NCBI GenBank assembly: GCA_021300155.1
Contig: JAJTID010000027.1
Coordinates: 1 to 52,971, forward strand
Origin: Pirellula sp.
GTDB taxonomy: Bacteria > Planctomycetota > Planctomycetia > Pirellulales > Pirellulaceae
Length of the DNA: 52,971 nucleotides
Direction of reading: 5' to 3'
The notes under the pieces are model-generated. The model was not told the DNA's origin. It was given only the letters and a program-made list of their open reading frames with translations, and searched no databases. Numbering within the stretch: the first letter of the stretch is position 1; each line of letters begins with the position of its first letter. Positions 26,117 through 35,477 of this stretch are shown here, piece after piece. The translations under genes were made by a program, and so were the position numbers.

Positions 26117-28693
26117 TGTACGGCCAATGATGAATCCAAAATGAACCAGCCATCCGAACGGACAATCTTTCTCGATGCGATCGAACTTTCTAACGCACAG
26201 GATCGAAGCAACTATCTCGAAAAAGCCTGTGGTGAAGATCGAAAACTACGCGATGCCGTTAACAGGCTTCTTCAAGCCCATGATCTCGAAGAACATCCTC
26301 TTGATAAGAGCCCGATCGAAAAATCGTCCGACAAGACGCGCGATTTTGTAAGTACTCCACGCGAACCATCCGGAGATTCGCCCCAGGATCATGTCGATCG
26401 CCTGATCGGCCCCTATCGATTGATGGAACAGATCGGGGAAGGCGGATTTGGTGTCGTGTATGTTGCGCAGCAAGAAAAACCTGTCCGACGAAAAGTTGCC
26501 CTCAAGATGGTCAAACCCGGTATGGGTTCGAAAGAAGTTATCGCTCGTTTCGAAGCGGAACGACAAGCGCTTGCACTCATGGATCATCCCTGCATTGCAA
26601 GAGTTTTTGACGCTGGGGTATCAGATGATTCACGTCCTTACTTTGTGATGGAGCTCGTGCGTGGTGTTCCAATCACCGAGTTTTGCGATAAAGCTAGAAT
26701 GAACATTCCGCAACGTTTAGAACTATTCATGGATGTTTGTTCCGCTGTTCATCACGCACATCAAAAAGGTGTAATCCATCGCGATCTCAAGCCTTCGAAC
26801 GTATTGACGACCCTTTATGACGACAAGCCGGTTGCCAAGATTATCGACTTTGGTATCGCAAAAGCCATTGGACAAAGTTTAACTGACAAGACGATCTACA
26901 CTCGCTTTATGAGCCTCATGGGTACGCCCCTGTATATGAGTCCCGAACAAGCGGAAATGAATACGCTTGATGTAGATACTCGCAGTGACATTTATTCGCT
27001 TGGCGTTCTGCTTTATGAACTTTTGACGGGTACCACTCCGATTGATCGCAGTCGAATGGACTCCGCAGGCTACAACGAGATTCGTCGCATCATTCTGGAA
27101 GAAGAGCCGCCAATTCCTAGCAACCGCATCTCCACACTCGGGAATCGAATCTCGACGATTTCAGGTATGAGGCAGATCGATCCGAGTCGATTGACTTCTT
27201 CCATACGAGGTGATCTCGATTGGATCGTCATGAAAGCGATGGATAAAGACCGAAAGCGTCGGTACGATTCGGCGGCTGCGATGGCGAGAGATATCCATTT
27301 GTATTTGCATTCCGAGCCAATCGAGGCGCGTCCCCCTTCTCGTGTCTATCGATTGAGCAAATTTGCACAAAGGAATCGGGCGATTTTAGTCAGCGCGTCG
27401 CTTATCGCTTTCTCCTTGCTAGCCGGAACTGCGTTCAGTGTTTATCAAATGTCGAAAGCAGAGGATGCCCTTCGTGAAGCGTTGATTGCAAAGAAGGAAG
27501 CGAACGAGGCCCGAGATGAGATTGCGAAATTCTCGGAGAGGATCGTGCAGTCCAACGTTTTCGTTTCCAGCGGCCAAACGCATGCCAACGCTGGACGCTG
27601 GCAGGCCGCCATCGATGATTTTGCCCAAGCGATCGACTTGCAACCAAGCTTCTATTTGCCCTGGGTACAAAGAGGACAACTTTACAGCCAGCTACATCTT
27701 TGGCAGGAAGCTACCAACGACTTTGCGAAAGCCATCTCGCTTGGTGCTCCGACCGACCAGCCGCAATGGATGGGAGCAGGTGCACTGTTTGCATTGTTCG
27801 CGCAGACAGAATCATTCGAGGCTCTTGTCGCACAAGAACGAAAACGACTTGATTTAGCATCCGATGATTTTGATTGGCAATCCTTAAGAAACTGTGTCAT
27901 ATCGATCCCGATCGACAACGACCTGGCATGGAGCAATATCGCTACAAAGGCAGAGTCGCGAATAGAACAGCGAGGTGGCCCCAGAGGCCCAGGTGGGCCG
28001 GGCAGACCCCCAGGTGGGCCTGAAGGTGAGGAACCGCGAGGAGAGCGCGGAATGCCGCGACGTCCTGTTGAACCCACTCGTTTTGGTCCAGGACAGCGTG
28101 AGTACGACAACCGTGAGCATGAGAGACCGGAGGGAAGACGTGGAGGCCCTGAAGGTCGACAGCGACCACCATTCGGCGGAGGCCCAGAGTCCCCAAGACC
28201 TCGTGGCAACAACCTCGATGAAAAAGGATTCGGTGGTGGCCCCGCTGGTGACGGACCTCGACTTGGCGCGGGGCCACGACGCGGAGGATTTCTACCCGTG
28301 GGCTCACAATGTTACGTGACAGCCATTGCATACATTCGAGCCGGAGACAGCAGAAAAGCATTGAATCTTCTTGATAGAGCCGATCTCGATCGTGCTTGGA
28401 TTGGCAGGGAACTAATTCACAGCGCTCGGGCAATTGCCTTGCATCAATCAGGCCAAACAACGTTGGCAAAACAATCCTTAGCTCTCGCGGACCAAGTAAT
28501 AAAGCATTGGACAGGTACGGTTTTACCAGCCGAAGATACTCCTTTCAGCGCATTGCCATGGTTCGACTTAGTGGAAGGAATCGTTTTGCATTCAGAAGCC
28601 ACCAGAGTGATCACAGGTACAGAAGCTAACTCGGCCGAGATAATCGAAATGTGTCGAGAGCACGCGCTCGGATTGATTTCAGAAGAAATTTAG
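26105..28693 (+). CDS. Membrane Ser/Thr protein kinase with Gly/Pro/Arg-rich insert and TPR-like region
   Basis: An 862-residue Hanks-type kinase. The glycine loop GEGGFGVVYVA is near residue 112, the catalytic Lys is 134 (VALKMVK) and HRDLKPSN holds Asp227. It has IIDFGIAKA and an activation-segment SPEQ. A transmembrane segment (about residues 428-447, ILVSASLIAFSLLAGTAF) places the C-terminus outside. TPR-like helices (about 495-550) follow. Residues about 620-730 are a Gly/Pro/Arg-rich insert resembling the secreted protein encoded upstream. The start is uncertain: TTG 26105, GTG 26114 or ATG 26141, none with a good ribosome-binding site; repeat copy A overlaps this point. It probably signals together with the sigma factor encoded 136 nt upstream. 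Confidence 0.85.
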   Translation: MSAVCTANDESKMNQPSERTIFLDAIELSNAQDRSNYLEKACGEDRKLRDAVNRLLQAHDLEEHPLDKSPIEKSSDKTRDFVSTPREPSGDSPQDHVDRLIGPYRLMEQIGEGGFGVVYVAQQEKPVRRKVALKMVKPGMGSKEVIARFEAERQALALMDHPCIARVFDAGVSDDSRPYFVMELVRGVPITEFCDKARMNIPQRLELFMDVCSAVHHAHQKGVIHRDLKPSNVLTTLYDDKPVAKIIDFGIAKAIGQSLTDKTIYTRFMSLMGTPLYMSPEQAEMNTLDVDTRSDIYSLGVLLYELLTGTTPIDRSRMDSAGYNEIRRIILEEEPPIPSNRISTLGNRISTISGMRQIDPSRLTSSIRGDLDWIVMKAMDKDRKRRYDSAAAMARDIHLYLHSEPIEARPPSRVYRLSKFAQRNRAILVSASLIAFSLLAGTAFSVYQMSKAEDALREALIAKKEANEARDEIAKFSERIVQSNVFVSSGQTHANAGRWQAAIDDFAQAIDLQPSFYLPWVQRGQLYSQLHLWQEATNDFAKAISLGAPTDQPQWMGAGALFALFAQTESFEALVAQERKRLDLASDDFDWQSLRNCVISIPIDNDLAWSNIATKAESRIEQRGGPRGPGGPGRPPGGPEGEEPRGERGMPRRPVEPTRFGPGQREYDNREHERPEGRRGGPEGRQRPPFGGGPESPRPRGNNLDEKGFGGGPAGDGPRLGAGPRRGGFLPVGSQCYVTAIAYIRAGDSRKALNLLDRADLDRAWIGRELIHSARAIALHQSGQTTLAKQSLALADQVIKHWTGTVLPAEDTPFSALPWFDLVEGIVLHSEATRVITGTEANSAEIIEMCREHALGLISEEI

Positions 28694-29109
28694 CAAAGGA
28701 TTACTTTTTGCCCCGGGCGGGTCGTTGTAACGCATGACTCTTCCGAACACTTGCCGGGGAGAACATGGAATGCAACTCGAACAAATAACTATCTTGATCC
28801 AACGCACTGTCGCTGGCTATCGACATGCTTTAGGGGAACTACTATGCAGAACTTTCCGGTGATAGTTTCAAGCTTTCGCAACGACTAGTCGTCTGGCTAC
28901 TGGAATTCCGTTCCATCCAATGCTATACAAAGCGATGCCTCGTTCGACAAACAGGCAACGGTCAGTACTGCAACCCCAGATGGAATCCAACGATGGCGCT
29001 TTCAAGACTTCAATATATGCAACTTGACAGATCCGACAAAAGTCTAAGTAGGCTGGGACCATTGTCCCGGCCGTCAATAACTCCGTGGAAAATCCATCCG
29101 CTCGGGACA
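28694..29109. other. Intergenic region upstream of the SASA-type gene
   Basis: No gene is supported before 29110. The 3' part is repeat copy B (29049-29152), listed separately. Minus-strand and plus-strand frames that cross it (28868-29119 and 28993 onward) are read through the repeat and lack a signal or domain in that part. Confidence 0.4.
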
Positions 29110-29152
29110 ATGGTCCCAAGCTACAGTCAAAACGCGACTTTTGTCGGCTCTG
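29049..29152. repeat. Copy B of the ~105-bp repeat, supplying a start codon
   Basis: The left arm GGGACCATTGTCCC lies near 29055-29068 and the right arm GGGACAATGGTCCC near 29104-29117. These are reverse complements of each other, and each can fold alone as GGGAC-NNNN-GTCCC. CGTCAATAACT lies between the arms, as in copy A. The ATG at 29110 inside the right arm is the apparent start of the following exported esterase, so the repeat encodes its first ~14 residues. Confidence 0.8.
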
Positions 29153-30354
29153 TCTTTCTACTCCTTCTGTTCGTAGTTTTTGCTCCGACTGCTATTGCTC
29201 AGCCCTTGCAAGTCTTCATTCTCGCAGGGCAATCGAATATGCAAGGGCACGCGCAGGTTCGAACGTTCGAACACATCGGCATGGACCCGGCAACCAAGCC
29301 GATGCTTGATGAAATGCTGAATGCGGACGGCTCGCCTCGAGTACTCGATCGAGTTTGGATTTCGTCCGTTGGCTGTGCAGACCATGAGCAGATAGGCAAA
29401 CTGACAACAGGCTTCGGTGCCAGCCAGAATGGTCCAAAGATCGGCCCTGAGTATACATTTGGCATCACGATGGAAAAGTATGTTGATGGCCCAATCTTGA
29501 TCATCAAAACGTCTTGGGGAGGCAAAAGTTTGAATACCGATTTTCGCTCTCCCAGCGCTGGTCCGTATGAGTTCAATGAAACGCAATTAGCGAATTTCCG
29601 AAAGCAGGGAAAAGACTTAGATGCCATCAAGGCGGAGAAGCAAATGGCAACGGGTGTCAATTATCGTCTCATGATAGATCACGTTAAGCATGTTCTTTCC
29701 GACATAAAGCGGGTCGTTCCTGAATACGATTCATCCAAGGGCTATGAGCTCGCAGGTTTCGCTTGGTTTCAAGGATGGAACGACATGGTCGATGGCAGTA
29801 CCTATCCACAAAGAGACATGCCTGGAGGGTACGATGCCTATAGTCATGCAATGGCACATTTCATCCGCGATGTCCGCAAAGATTTGAATGTTCCTAAACT
29901 CCCTTTTGTCATTGGCGTTTTGGGCGTCAACGGGCCTGTGAGGGAATATGGCGCCGATCAACAGCGATACAAAGGGATCCATCAAAATTTTCGAGATGCG
30001 ATGGCCGCTCCTGCTTCAATGCCTGAGTTCCAAGGGAATGTGTCAGCCGTCCTTACGGAGAAGTATTGGGATCGCGAGTTATCCACCGCAAAAAGCAAAG
30101 AAAATGAGGTAAAGCAAAAGGCAAAGAAACTAGCGACCGAAAGCAAGTTGTCTCCCGCAGAAGAACGTGCGTTGCAGGAGAAAATGCGAAGCGAAGAACT
30201 CACCGAACGCGAGCGGCAAGTGATCGATAAAGGGATCTCTAATTTAGAATTTCATTACCTTGGATCTGCCAAGATCTTAGGAGGCATCGGCAAGGGGCTT
30301 GCAGAGTCCATGGCGAACCTTAAGCAACTGAAGCTGAAAAAGATCAACAAGTAG
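29110..30354 (+). CDS. Exported SASA-type (sialate O-acetylesterase-like) esterase
   Basis: A 414-residue protein with a signal peptide (hydrophobic core VFLLLLFVVFAPTAIA, cleavage near AIAQ). The SGNH-like SASA/DUF303 domain shows the nucleophile block FILAGQSNMQG, a middle WGGKSL and FAWFQGWNDM. Enzymes of this class remove acetyl groups from sialic acids or xylan, and marine planctomycetes carry many. The C-terminal ~100 residues are a charged, helical segment (KLATESKLSPAEERALQEK). The start at 29110 is chosen because the signal peptide follows it directly; upstream codons only translate the repeat. The substrate is unknown. Confidence 0.82.
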   Translation: MVPSYSQNATFVGSVFLLLLFVVFAPTAIAQPLQVFILAGQSNMQGHAQVRTFEHIGMDPATKPMLDEMLNADGSPRVLDRVWISSVGCADHEQIGKLTTGFGASQNGPKIGPEYTFGITMEKYVDGPILIIKTSWGGKSLNTDFRSPSAGPYEFNETQLANFRKQGKDLDAIKAEKQMATGVNYRLMIDHVKHVLSDIKRVVPEYDSSKGYELAGFAWFQGWNDMVDGSTYPQRDMPGGYDAYSHAMAHFIRDVRKDLNVPKLPFVIGVLGVNGPVREYGADQQRYKGIHQNFRDAMAAPASMPEFQGNVSAVLTEKYWDRELSTAKSKENEVKQKAKKLATESKLSPAEERALQEKMRSEELTERERQVIDKGISNLEFHYLGSAKILGGIGKGLAESMANLKQLKLKKINK

Positions 30355-30377
30355 CTTGATGAGAGGCTATGTGCAGC

Positions 30378-32180
30378 CTAAGTTTTGACGGCGGTTCGTT
30401 CTTCGCTCGTCAGTCGGCTTAATGCTTGAAGCCCGATTGGAGGTACGATCTGCCAGGGAATGATCCCCACTCGGCTAGCTTGCATTTCGCTAACCTCGCG
30501 CAAATACTTTTGTTCATGAGCTTGACGCTGTTTCATCAGCGGATCGGTGATTGCAAGTGGGCTTAGCACCTGGTTGATGATCCAGGCGTAAGGCTCGATC
30601 TCTGCACGCCGCAAATCACGCTGTAGCGATGCAGCTTCATGAACAGGAGTCGCTTCAGGGAGAGTCACGATGAGGACTCGAGTGAAATCGGGATCGCGTA
30701 ATCGCGGTAGCAGTTTTTCAACGGCCTCTGGCATTTCGCTCGATTGCCGGGTCACTTCACGATGGTAAGCCAGCGCGGAATCGAGTAAGAGAATTGTGTG
30801 CCCCGTCGGAGCAGTATCGAGTACCACAAACTTGTTGGTGCCTGCAGCGACTGCGTCCGCGAATGCCCGGAAGACAGCGATCTCTTCTGTACACGGCGAT
30901 CGCAGATCCTCTTCTAATAGAGCTTTTCCTTTTTGATCCAGGTTCTTGCCGGCCTTTCGCAGGACTTCCGCGGAGTACTTTGCTGTTTCCACTTCGGGAT
31001 CGATTCGGTTCACCGACAAAGTTGGCAGACTTTCATCGTTCATCGCTGCAGCGATATGAGCTGCAGGATCGGTAGTGGATAGGTGCACTTCGTAACCACG
31101 CTGAGCGATGGCGACTGCTATTGCTGCAGCAACGGTCGTCTTCCCAACCCCTCCTTTGCCCATGGCAAGAATCACGCCATGACCTGGTGCAACCAAATCA
31201 TCGATCAGTTCGGATAGCATCGGTAACTGCAGTTGTTCAACCGCTTGTTCCTCGGGCCGCGTTGTCGCATCGCGGAGTGTTTCTCGTGCAGTGGAACGAT
31301 CAGAGTCGCCAAGCCTTCGCAGCGATTCGATACCTAAGATCCCATCGGGACTGAGTGGAATCATCGTCTGAGGAAAAGCTTTCAATCCATCTGGCATCGA
31401 AGCTAAGGCGACCGATCCTCGTTGCTCAAGTGCAACCGCATAGGGATCACTGACATCGATCGCATGAAACACACCGTTAACAACAAGAGTTTGATTGCGA
31501 ACCCCCAGTTCAGCTAATTCGCCGCTTGTTCGCGCCGCTTCGCGTAGTGCACTCGCGTCTGCTCTAGCGACCAATACCAATGTCGTCATGGCGGGATCGC
31601 CGAGTGCTTTCACGGATTCTTGATACAGTTTTTGTTGGTGATGCAAACCAGCCAAAGGGCCAAGGCAACTCGTGCCCGTTGTATTCTCTTCCATGAAGCC
31701 ATCCCATGCGGAAGGCAAGGTGAGCAATCTCAGCGTGTGGCCGGTGGGTGCTGTGTCGAAGATCACATGATCGAACTCAGCGGTTGCGGTGGGATCGCCT
31801 AGCAAGCGAGAGAACTCGTCGAAGGCAGCGATCTCAAGCGTGCATGATCCAGAAAACTGTTCTTCCATACTCTTGACTGCGGCATCGGGCAGCAGTCCAC
31901 GATACGGGCCCACCATGCGTTCACGATACTCCGCCGCTGACTTTTGAGGATCGAGATTCATGGCGAACAGAGTGGCTATTGCCGGAATCGCAGTGGGATG
32001 GTTTCCCAGCGCGACGCCCAATACTTCATCGAGATTCGATGCAGGATCCGTGGAGACAAGCAATACTTTCTTACCTGCATCCGCCAGACGGACTGCGGTC
32101 GCACAAGCAACCGAAGTTTTGCCGACGCCCCCTTTACCTGTGAAAAACAGATTTCGGGTAGGATGTTCCAAGAACTTCAT
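30378..32180 (-). CDS. arsA: ArsA arsenical pump-driving ATPase
   Basis: A 600-residue ATPase with two homologous halves, as in ArsA. P-loops are GKGGVGKTS at residue ~15 and GKGGVGKTTVA at about 341-351. Cysteines in the arsenite-sensing positions are seen in TGTSCLGPLAG, SGSCTLEIAAF and SPCTEEIAVF. ArsA couples ATP hydrolysis to As(III)/Sb(III) export through ArsB or Acr3 and takes metalloid from the chaperone ArsD. The start at 32180 has AGGA about 9 nt upstream. It lies downstream of arsD on the same strand after a 216-nt gap. No membrane pump gene is in the window. Confidence 0.93.
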   Translation of the reverse strand: MKFLEHPTRNLFFTGKGGVGKTSVACATAVRLADAGKKVLLVSTDPASNLDEVLGVALGNHPTAIPAIATLFAMNLDPQKSAAEYRERMVGPYRGLLPDAAVKSMEEQFSGSCTLEIAAFDEFSRLLGDPTATAEFDHVIFDTAPTGHTLRLLTLPSAWDGFMEENTTGTSCLGPLAGLHHQQKLYQESVKALGDPAMTTLVLVARADASALREAARTSGELAELGVRNQTLVVNGVFHAIDVSDPYAVALEQRGSVALASMPDGLKAFPQTMIPLSPDGILGIESLRRLGDSDRSTARETLRDATTRPEEQAVEQLQLPMLSELIDDLVAPGHGVILAMGKGGVGKTTVAAAIAVAIAQRGYEVHLSTTDPAAHIAAAMNDESLPTLSVNRIDPEVETAKYSAEVLRKAGKNLDQKGKALLEEDLRSPCTEEIAVFRAFADAVAAGTNKFVVLDTAPTGHTILLLDSALAYHREVTRQSSEMPEAVEKLLPRLRDPDFTRVLIVTLPEATPVHEAASLQRDLRRAEIEPYAWIINQVLSPLAITDPLMKQRQAHEQKYLREVSEMQASRVGIIPWQIVPPIGLQALSRLTSEERTAVKT

Positions 32181-32396
32181 AGTTTGTTTTCCTAATCGCT
32201 TAACCGCGTGCCCAGCGAGCCGCGTTCGAATTGGCATACGACTTAAGGTGCGAGAGTGATCCAGACGCAGGAGTTATTCAGGCGCGGGCCGATTTTCTTT
32301 GCGTCTTCGCGTGAAAAAAATGATCTCTCCAATGAGCTAATACGCAACGGTCTCCCGACGCGATAAGGCAAGACGAGAACACAAGCCGTGTCTACT

Positions 32397-32769
32397 TTAG
32401 CAGCAACCGCTAGTACCACAGCATCCGCCATTGGCGCTCGCGACCGGCAGCAATTGCTTCGCTGCTACACCATGGACTAAGGCGATGAGCATGTCGCGGT
32501 TGGGATAAACTTTGCGGCTGACGATCTCGCCATTCACAACGACCACTGGCAACGAATCGGTTCCCTCTGTGCTCAGCACTTGATGAATCGACTTGTTTTT
32601 TGATGAATGCTTGCGGTTGTTGTGCCAAATTGAATCGCTCCACGTTGTGGCCTTGGCTCTTGAGCCAGTCGAGATCTGCTGCGAACTGTGGCAGTACTGG
32701 ATCGACTTCGGGACCACAGACACCGGTAGAGCAACACATAGGTTTATCATAAACTTGGACCGTCTTCAT
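32397..32769 (-). pseudogene. arsD: ArsD arsenic metallochaperone, interrupted by a frameshift at A6
   Basis: The N-terminal half ([18 protein letters not shown], [13 protein letters not shown]) and the C-terminal half ([20 protein letters not shown] and the ending CCGTSGCC) are both clearly ArsD but lie in different frames. The switch is at a run of six A's on the coding strand (near 32596-32601): one A fewer restores a continuous ~123-residue ArsD ending at 32397. Without correction the first frame runs on to 32410 and loses the Cys pair at the C-terminus. AGGGA lies 7 nt before the ATG at 32769. It could be a real mutation, a sequencing indel or slippage; the data here cannot tell. The ATG is in frame with arsM upstream. 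Confidence 0.85.
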
Positions 32770-33681
32770 CGCGTTATCCCTGGAATTTTGTTGGTTCGTG
32801 AACTGAGGAAACTGATAACCGCCCTGGGATTGTTTCAGAGCATGCACTCGCACACTGGCGGCGAACGCATTGGCATCGAAGGATTGCAGGACGGATGCGA
32901 GCCCATCGTGCAAGGATCTTTGCTCCGCAGCCTCTGACGTGCTTTCCTGTGCACATATCGTGCCACTGCCACAACAACGTCCGTCGCTTGCCATGGAATA
33001 GGCATTTAAATCGGCCGCCGTGTCCGTCACGATAACCGAAACAAAGCCAGCTTGTTCTAGTAAACGGCGATATTCGCTGATGAGAATGGCGCCTGAGATA
33101 CAACCGACATAGGCTTCAACACTTCGCTTCACAGTCGCAGGCAATTCCTGCTTCAACGCAATGTCGCTCAGTGCGACGCGCCCGCCCGGCTTGAGCACTC
33201 GCATGATCTCATGAAATACGGCCAGCTTGTCTGGAACTAGATTGATTACACAGTTACTGATCACACAGTCGACTGAGTTGTCAGGAAGCGGTAATCGATC
33301 GATGGTTGATTGATGGAACTCAACGTTCGTCAGCCCTAGCTTCTGTTGGCCGGCGCGAGCTCGTTCGAGCATCTCGGCCGTCATATCGACACCTATGACC
33401 CGGCCCGTTGTTCCTACTTTCCGAGCCGCCAAAAACACATCCATCCCGCCGCCGCATCCTAGATCGAGCACCACTTCACCTTCGCGAATGCCGGCAAGAG
33501 CCAGCGGGTTGCCGCACGAGAGCCCCATGTTTGCTTCAGGCGGCAGTTGGTCCAAATCGCTTTCAGAATATCCGAACGCTGACGCGATCGATCTTACCGA
33601 CGCCACATCATTGGAAAGCTCGCCTCGCGCAACATCTGCGTATTGATCTCGCACGTCATCGATCATCATTCTTTGGTTCAT
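32410..33681 (-). CDS. arsM: Arsenite S-adenosylmethionine methyltransferase, frame runs into arsD
   Basis: ArsM methylates As(III) using S-adenosylmethionine, giving methylated and volatile arsenicals. The SAM motif is [10 protein letters not shown]. Conserved cysteines appear in GLSCGNP and YVGCISGA, and a Cys pair in GRCCGSG. The methyltransferase ends near VRVHALK (about residue 291), where a stop is expected. Instead the frame continues through about 21 residues into the ArsD start without a stop and ends at 32410 after the arsD frameshift. The start at 33681 is supported by AGGA about 9 nt upstream; GTG/ATG codons at 33702-33705 precede that site. It is the first gene of the arsM-arsD-arsA group, with no arsR visible. 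Confidence 0.88.
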   Translation of the reverse strand: MNQRMMIDDVRDQYADVARGELSNDVASVRSIASAFGYSESDLDQLPPEANMGLSCGNPLALAGIREGEVVLDLGCGGGMDVFLAARKVGTTGRVIGVDMTAEMLERARAGQQKLGLTNVEFHQSTIDRLPLPDNSVDCVISNCVINLVPDKLAVFHEIMRVLKPGGRVALSDIALKQELPATVKRSVEAYVGCISGAILISEYRRLLEQAGFVSVIVTDTAADLNAYSMASDGRCCGSGTICAQESTSEAAEQRSLHDGLASVLQSFDANAFAASVRVHALKQSQGGYQFPQFTNQQNSRDNAMKTVQVYDKPMCCSTGVCGPEVDPVLPQFAADLDWLKSQGHNVERFNLAQQPQAFIKKQVDSSSAEHRGNRFVASGRCEWRDRQPQSLSQPRHAHRLSPWCSSEAIAAGRERQWRMLWY

Positions 33682-33771
33682 TTTGTTTTCCTTTCGAATC
33701 ATCACTTATCGATACCCTATTAGCCCTCAGTAGGCGGAGCTATCCACATCAATGCAGGGAGTAAAGTCAAC

Positions 33772-35388
33772 TTAAGGTACGAGGTTAGATAACTCGATCG
33801 AAATAAATATCGGACGATGGTCCGAGGCGACGGACTCATCGATCACTTTGGACGAAACAATAACAGGTTTCACTGGTCTTTTCAAAAGGATGTAATCAAG
33901 CTGCCGAGTGGGTGATGCGGTTGGAAAAGTAAAGAGATTCTGACGATCTTGTGGTGCGCTCCAAGATTCGGTTATTTTGGAAATCACTTTACTTCCAGGC
34001 ATATCGTTCATGTCGCCTGCCAAGATTGAAAGTACAGCATCGCGAGAACCGAGATTTGCTAACTGTTTTGCTTGCTCCAAACGAATCGTAGGTTCCGCAT
34101 GGTCCAAATGTGTCGAGATAAACTGCACACGATAATCTTTCGCAAACTCGAACAACGCGGAAACAGCGATCCGCTGCTCTCGATTGTCTCGATTGGCCAA
34201 CTTCGTGAGCTCCACGTTCGAAAGTGGAAACCGAGATAAGATGGCTTGTCCATATTCCCCCCCTTCGAAATCGATTGCCTTCGCAAACGATTCGTACATG
34301 CCAGTCAATCGAGCTAATTCGCTCGACTGATCAACGTTTCCGCTTCGCTTCGTTTTGCGATCGACTTCTTGCAATGCGACCACGTCGGGATCCGCGTTTC
34401 GGATCAACGATGCGATTCGTTTGAGATCCACTCGTTCATCGAGACCACGACCGTGGTGGATGTTGTAGCTGAGTACTCGCAATGTCGGCTTGGAATCAAT
34501 GGATCGAAGAATTGCGGTGACGGGAAAATGATCGGACGGTGTCCTGCCCTCTCGTTGCGTTCGATCGATTCGGGCTTGTCGCACTTGCCAATGCGAAGTG
34601 CAGGCAATCCAATCGATCCGAGGACCACTGTTGTTGGCCGCTTTGAAGCCTGAGAATGTACCCATAGATGGATCGGGATGAGGACTCGTTGTCTTGATAT
34701 ATGTATCCTGAAGGGAGATCAAATCGGGCTTCGTCAGGTCACTATCGAATAATGATTTGTACGGACCTGACTTTGCATCCGCGTTGAAGTCACCGGTAAG
34801 GATGACACGGCAATCGGCACCGAGCTTGGTGACCTTGCTTCGAATCAAGCTTACGGATTGCGAACGAGCCTCCGCCCCCATATGATCAAAATGAGTGTTG
34901 AGGAACAAGATTGGTGCCGCTTCTTGAGCCGTATTGTCTCGTAGTTTCACCCACGTTGCGATGCGTGGCAAAGCAGCATCCCAACCTTTGGAGCCGACGA
35001 CATCCGGTGTTGGGCTAAGCCAGAAATGCCCTCCATCCAACTTTTCGAAGCGGTGCTTGTTGAAGAACAAGGCAGCCATTTCGCCATTGTCTTTGCCATC
35101 ATCACGCCCCACACCAAAGGACTGGTACTTAGACAATTTTTCTTGGATATAATCACGTTGGAAGGCAAGCGTTTCCTGCGTTCCTAGCAGATCAGGGTCG
35201 AACTCGTTGATCGTCTCGACCAAGAACTCTTTGCGTTTGTCCCAATGATTATCGCCATCTTTCGCAGTCCCATAGCGAATGTTAAAACTCATCACGCGGA
35301 CCGGCAGTTCATCACTCGCCATACAAACGGCGCCAGCGAAGAGGAGCATAGACGCGAGTATTCCTGGCAAGTTTCGATTCGAGTTCAT
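33772..35388 (-). CDS. Exported protein with two endonuclease/exonuclease/phosphatase domains
   Basis: A 538-residue protein with a signal peptide (GILASMLLFAGAVCMAS). Two complete EEP-fold domains stand in tandem. The first has MSFNIRYG, GTQET, TGDFNAD and PSDHFPV; the second, from about residue 305, has LSYNIHHG, ALQEVDRK, AGDMNDM and ASDHRPI. Each keeps its own metal and catalytic Asn/Glu/Asp/His set, so both may be active. EEP proteins cleave phosphodiesters in DNA, sphingomyelin or inositol phosphates, or phosphates in general. It is co-directional with the S9 peptidase upstream (89-nt gap). The duplication is uncommon, since single domains are the norm. Confidence 0.82.
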   Translation of the reverse strand: MNSNRNLPGILASMLLFAGAVCMASDELPVRVMSFNIRYGTAKDGDNHWDKRKEFLVETINEFDPDLLGTQETLAFQRDYIQEKLSKYQSFGVGRDDGKDNGEMAALFFNKHRFEKLDGGHFWLSPTPDVVGSKGWDAALPRIATWVKLRDNTAQEAAPILFLNTHFDHMGAEARSQSVSLIRSKVTKLGADCRVILTGDFNADAKSGPYKSLFDSDLTKPDLISLQDTYIKTTSPHPDPSMGTFSGFKAANNSGPRIDWIACTSHWQVRQARIDRTQREGRTPSDHFPVTAILRSIDSKPTLRVLSYNIHHGRGLDERVDLKRIASLIRNADPDVVALQEVDRKTKRSGNVDQSSELARLTGMYESFAKAIDFEGGEYGQAILSRFPLSNVELTKLANRDNREQRIAVSALFEFAKDYRVQFISTHLDHAEPTIRLEQAKQLANLGSRDAVLSILAGDMNDMPGSKVISKITESWSAPQDRQNLFTFPTASPTRQLDYILLKRPVKPVIVSSKVIDESVASDHRPIFISIELSNLVP

Positions 35389-35477
35389 GTGTTTCTCTCA
35401 GGCATGAAGTGGAGGTGTTCGATGTCGTGCGTGGTACTGTTGAGTTTCATTCGTATGGATTCGAACTCGCGTTGATT

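Noticed and set aside
28868-29119. 83-codon minus-strand frame across repeat copy B
   Set aside because: It translates part of the repeat, has no domain, and lies opposite the start of an exported esterase with a good signal peptide.
32243-32431. 62-codon minus-strand frame between arsD and arsA as a remnant pump or small ars gene
   Set aside because: It overlaps the end of arsD, lacks membrane segments and resembles no ArsB, Acr3 or ArsR.
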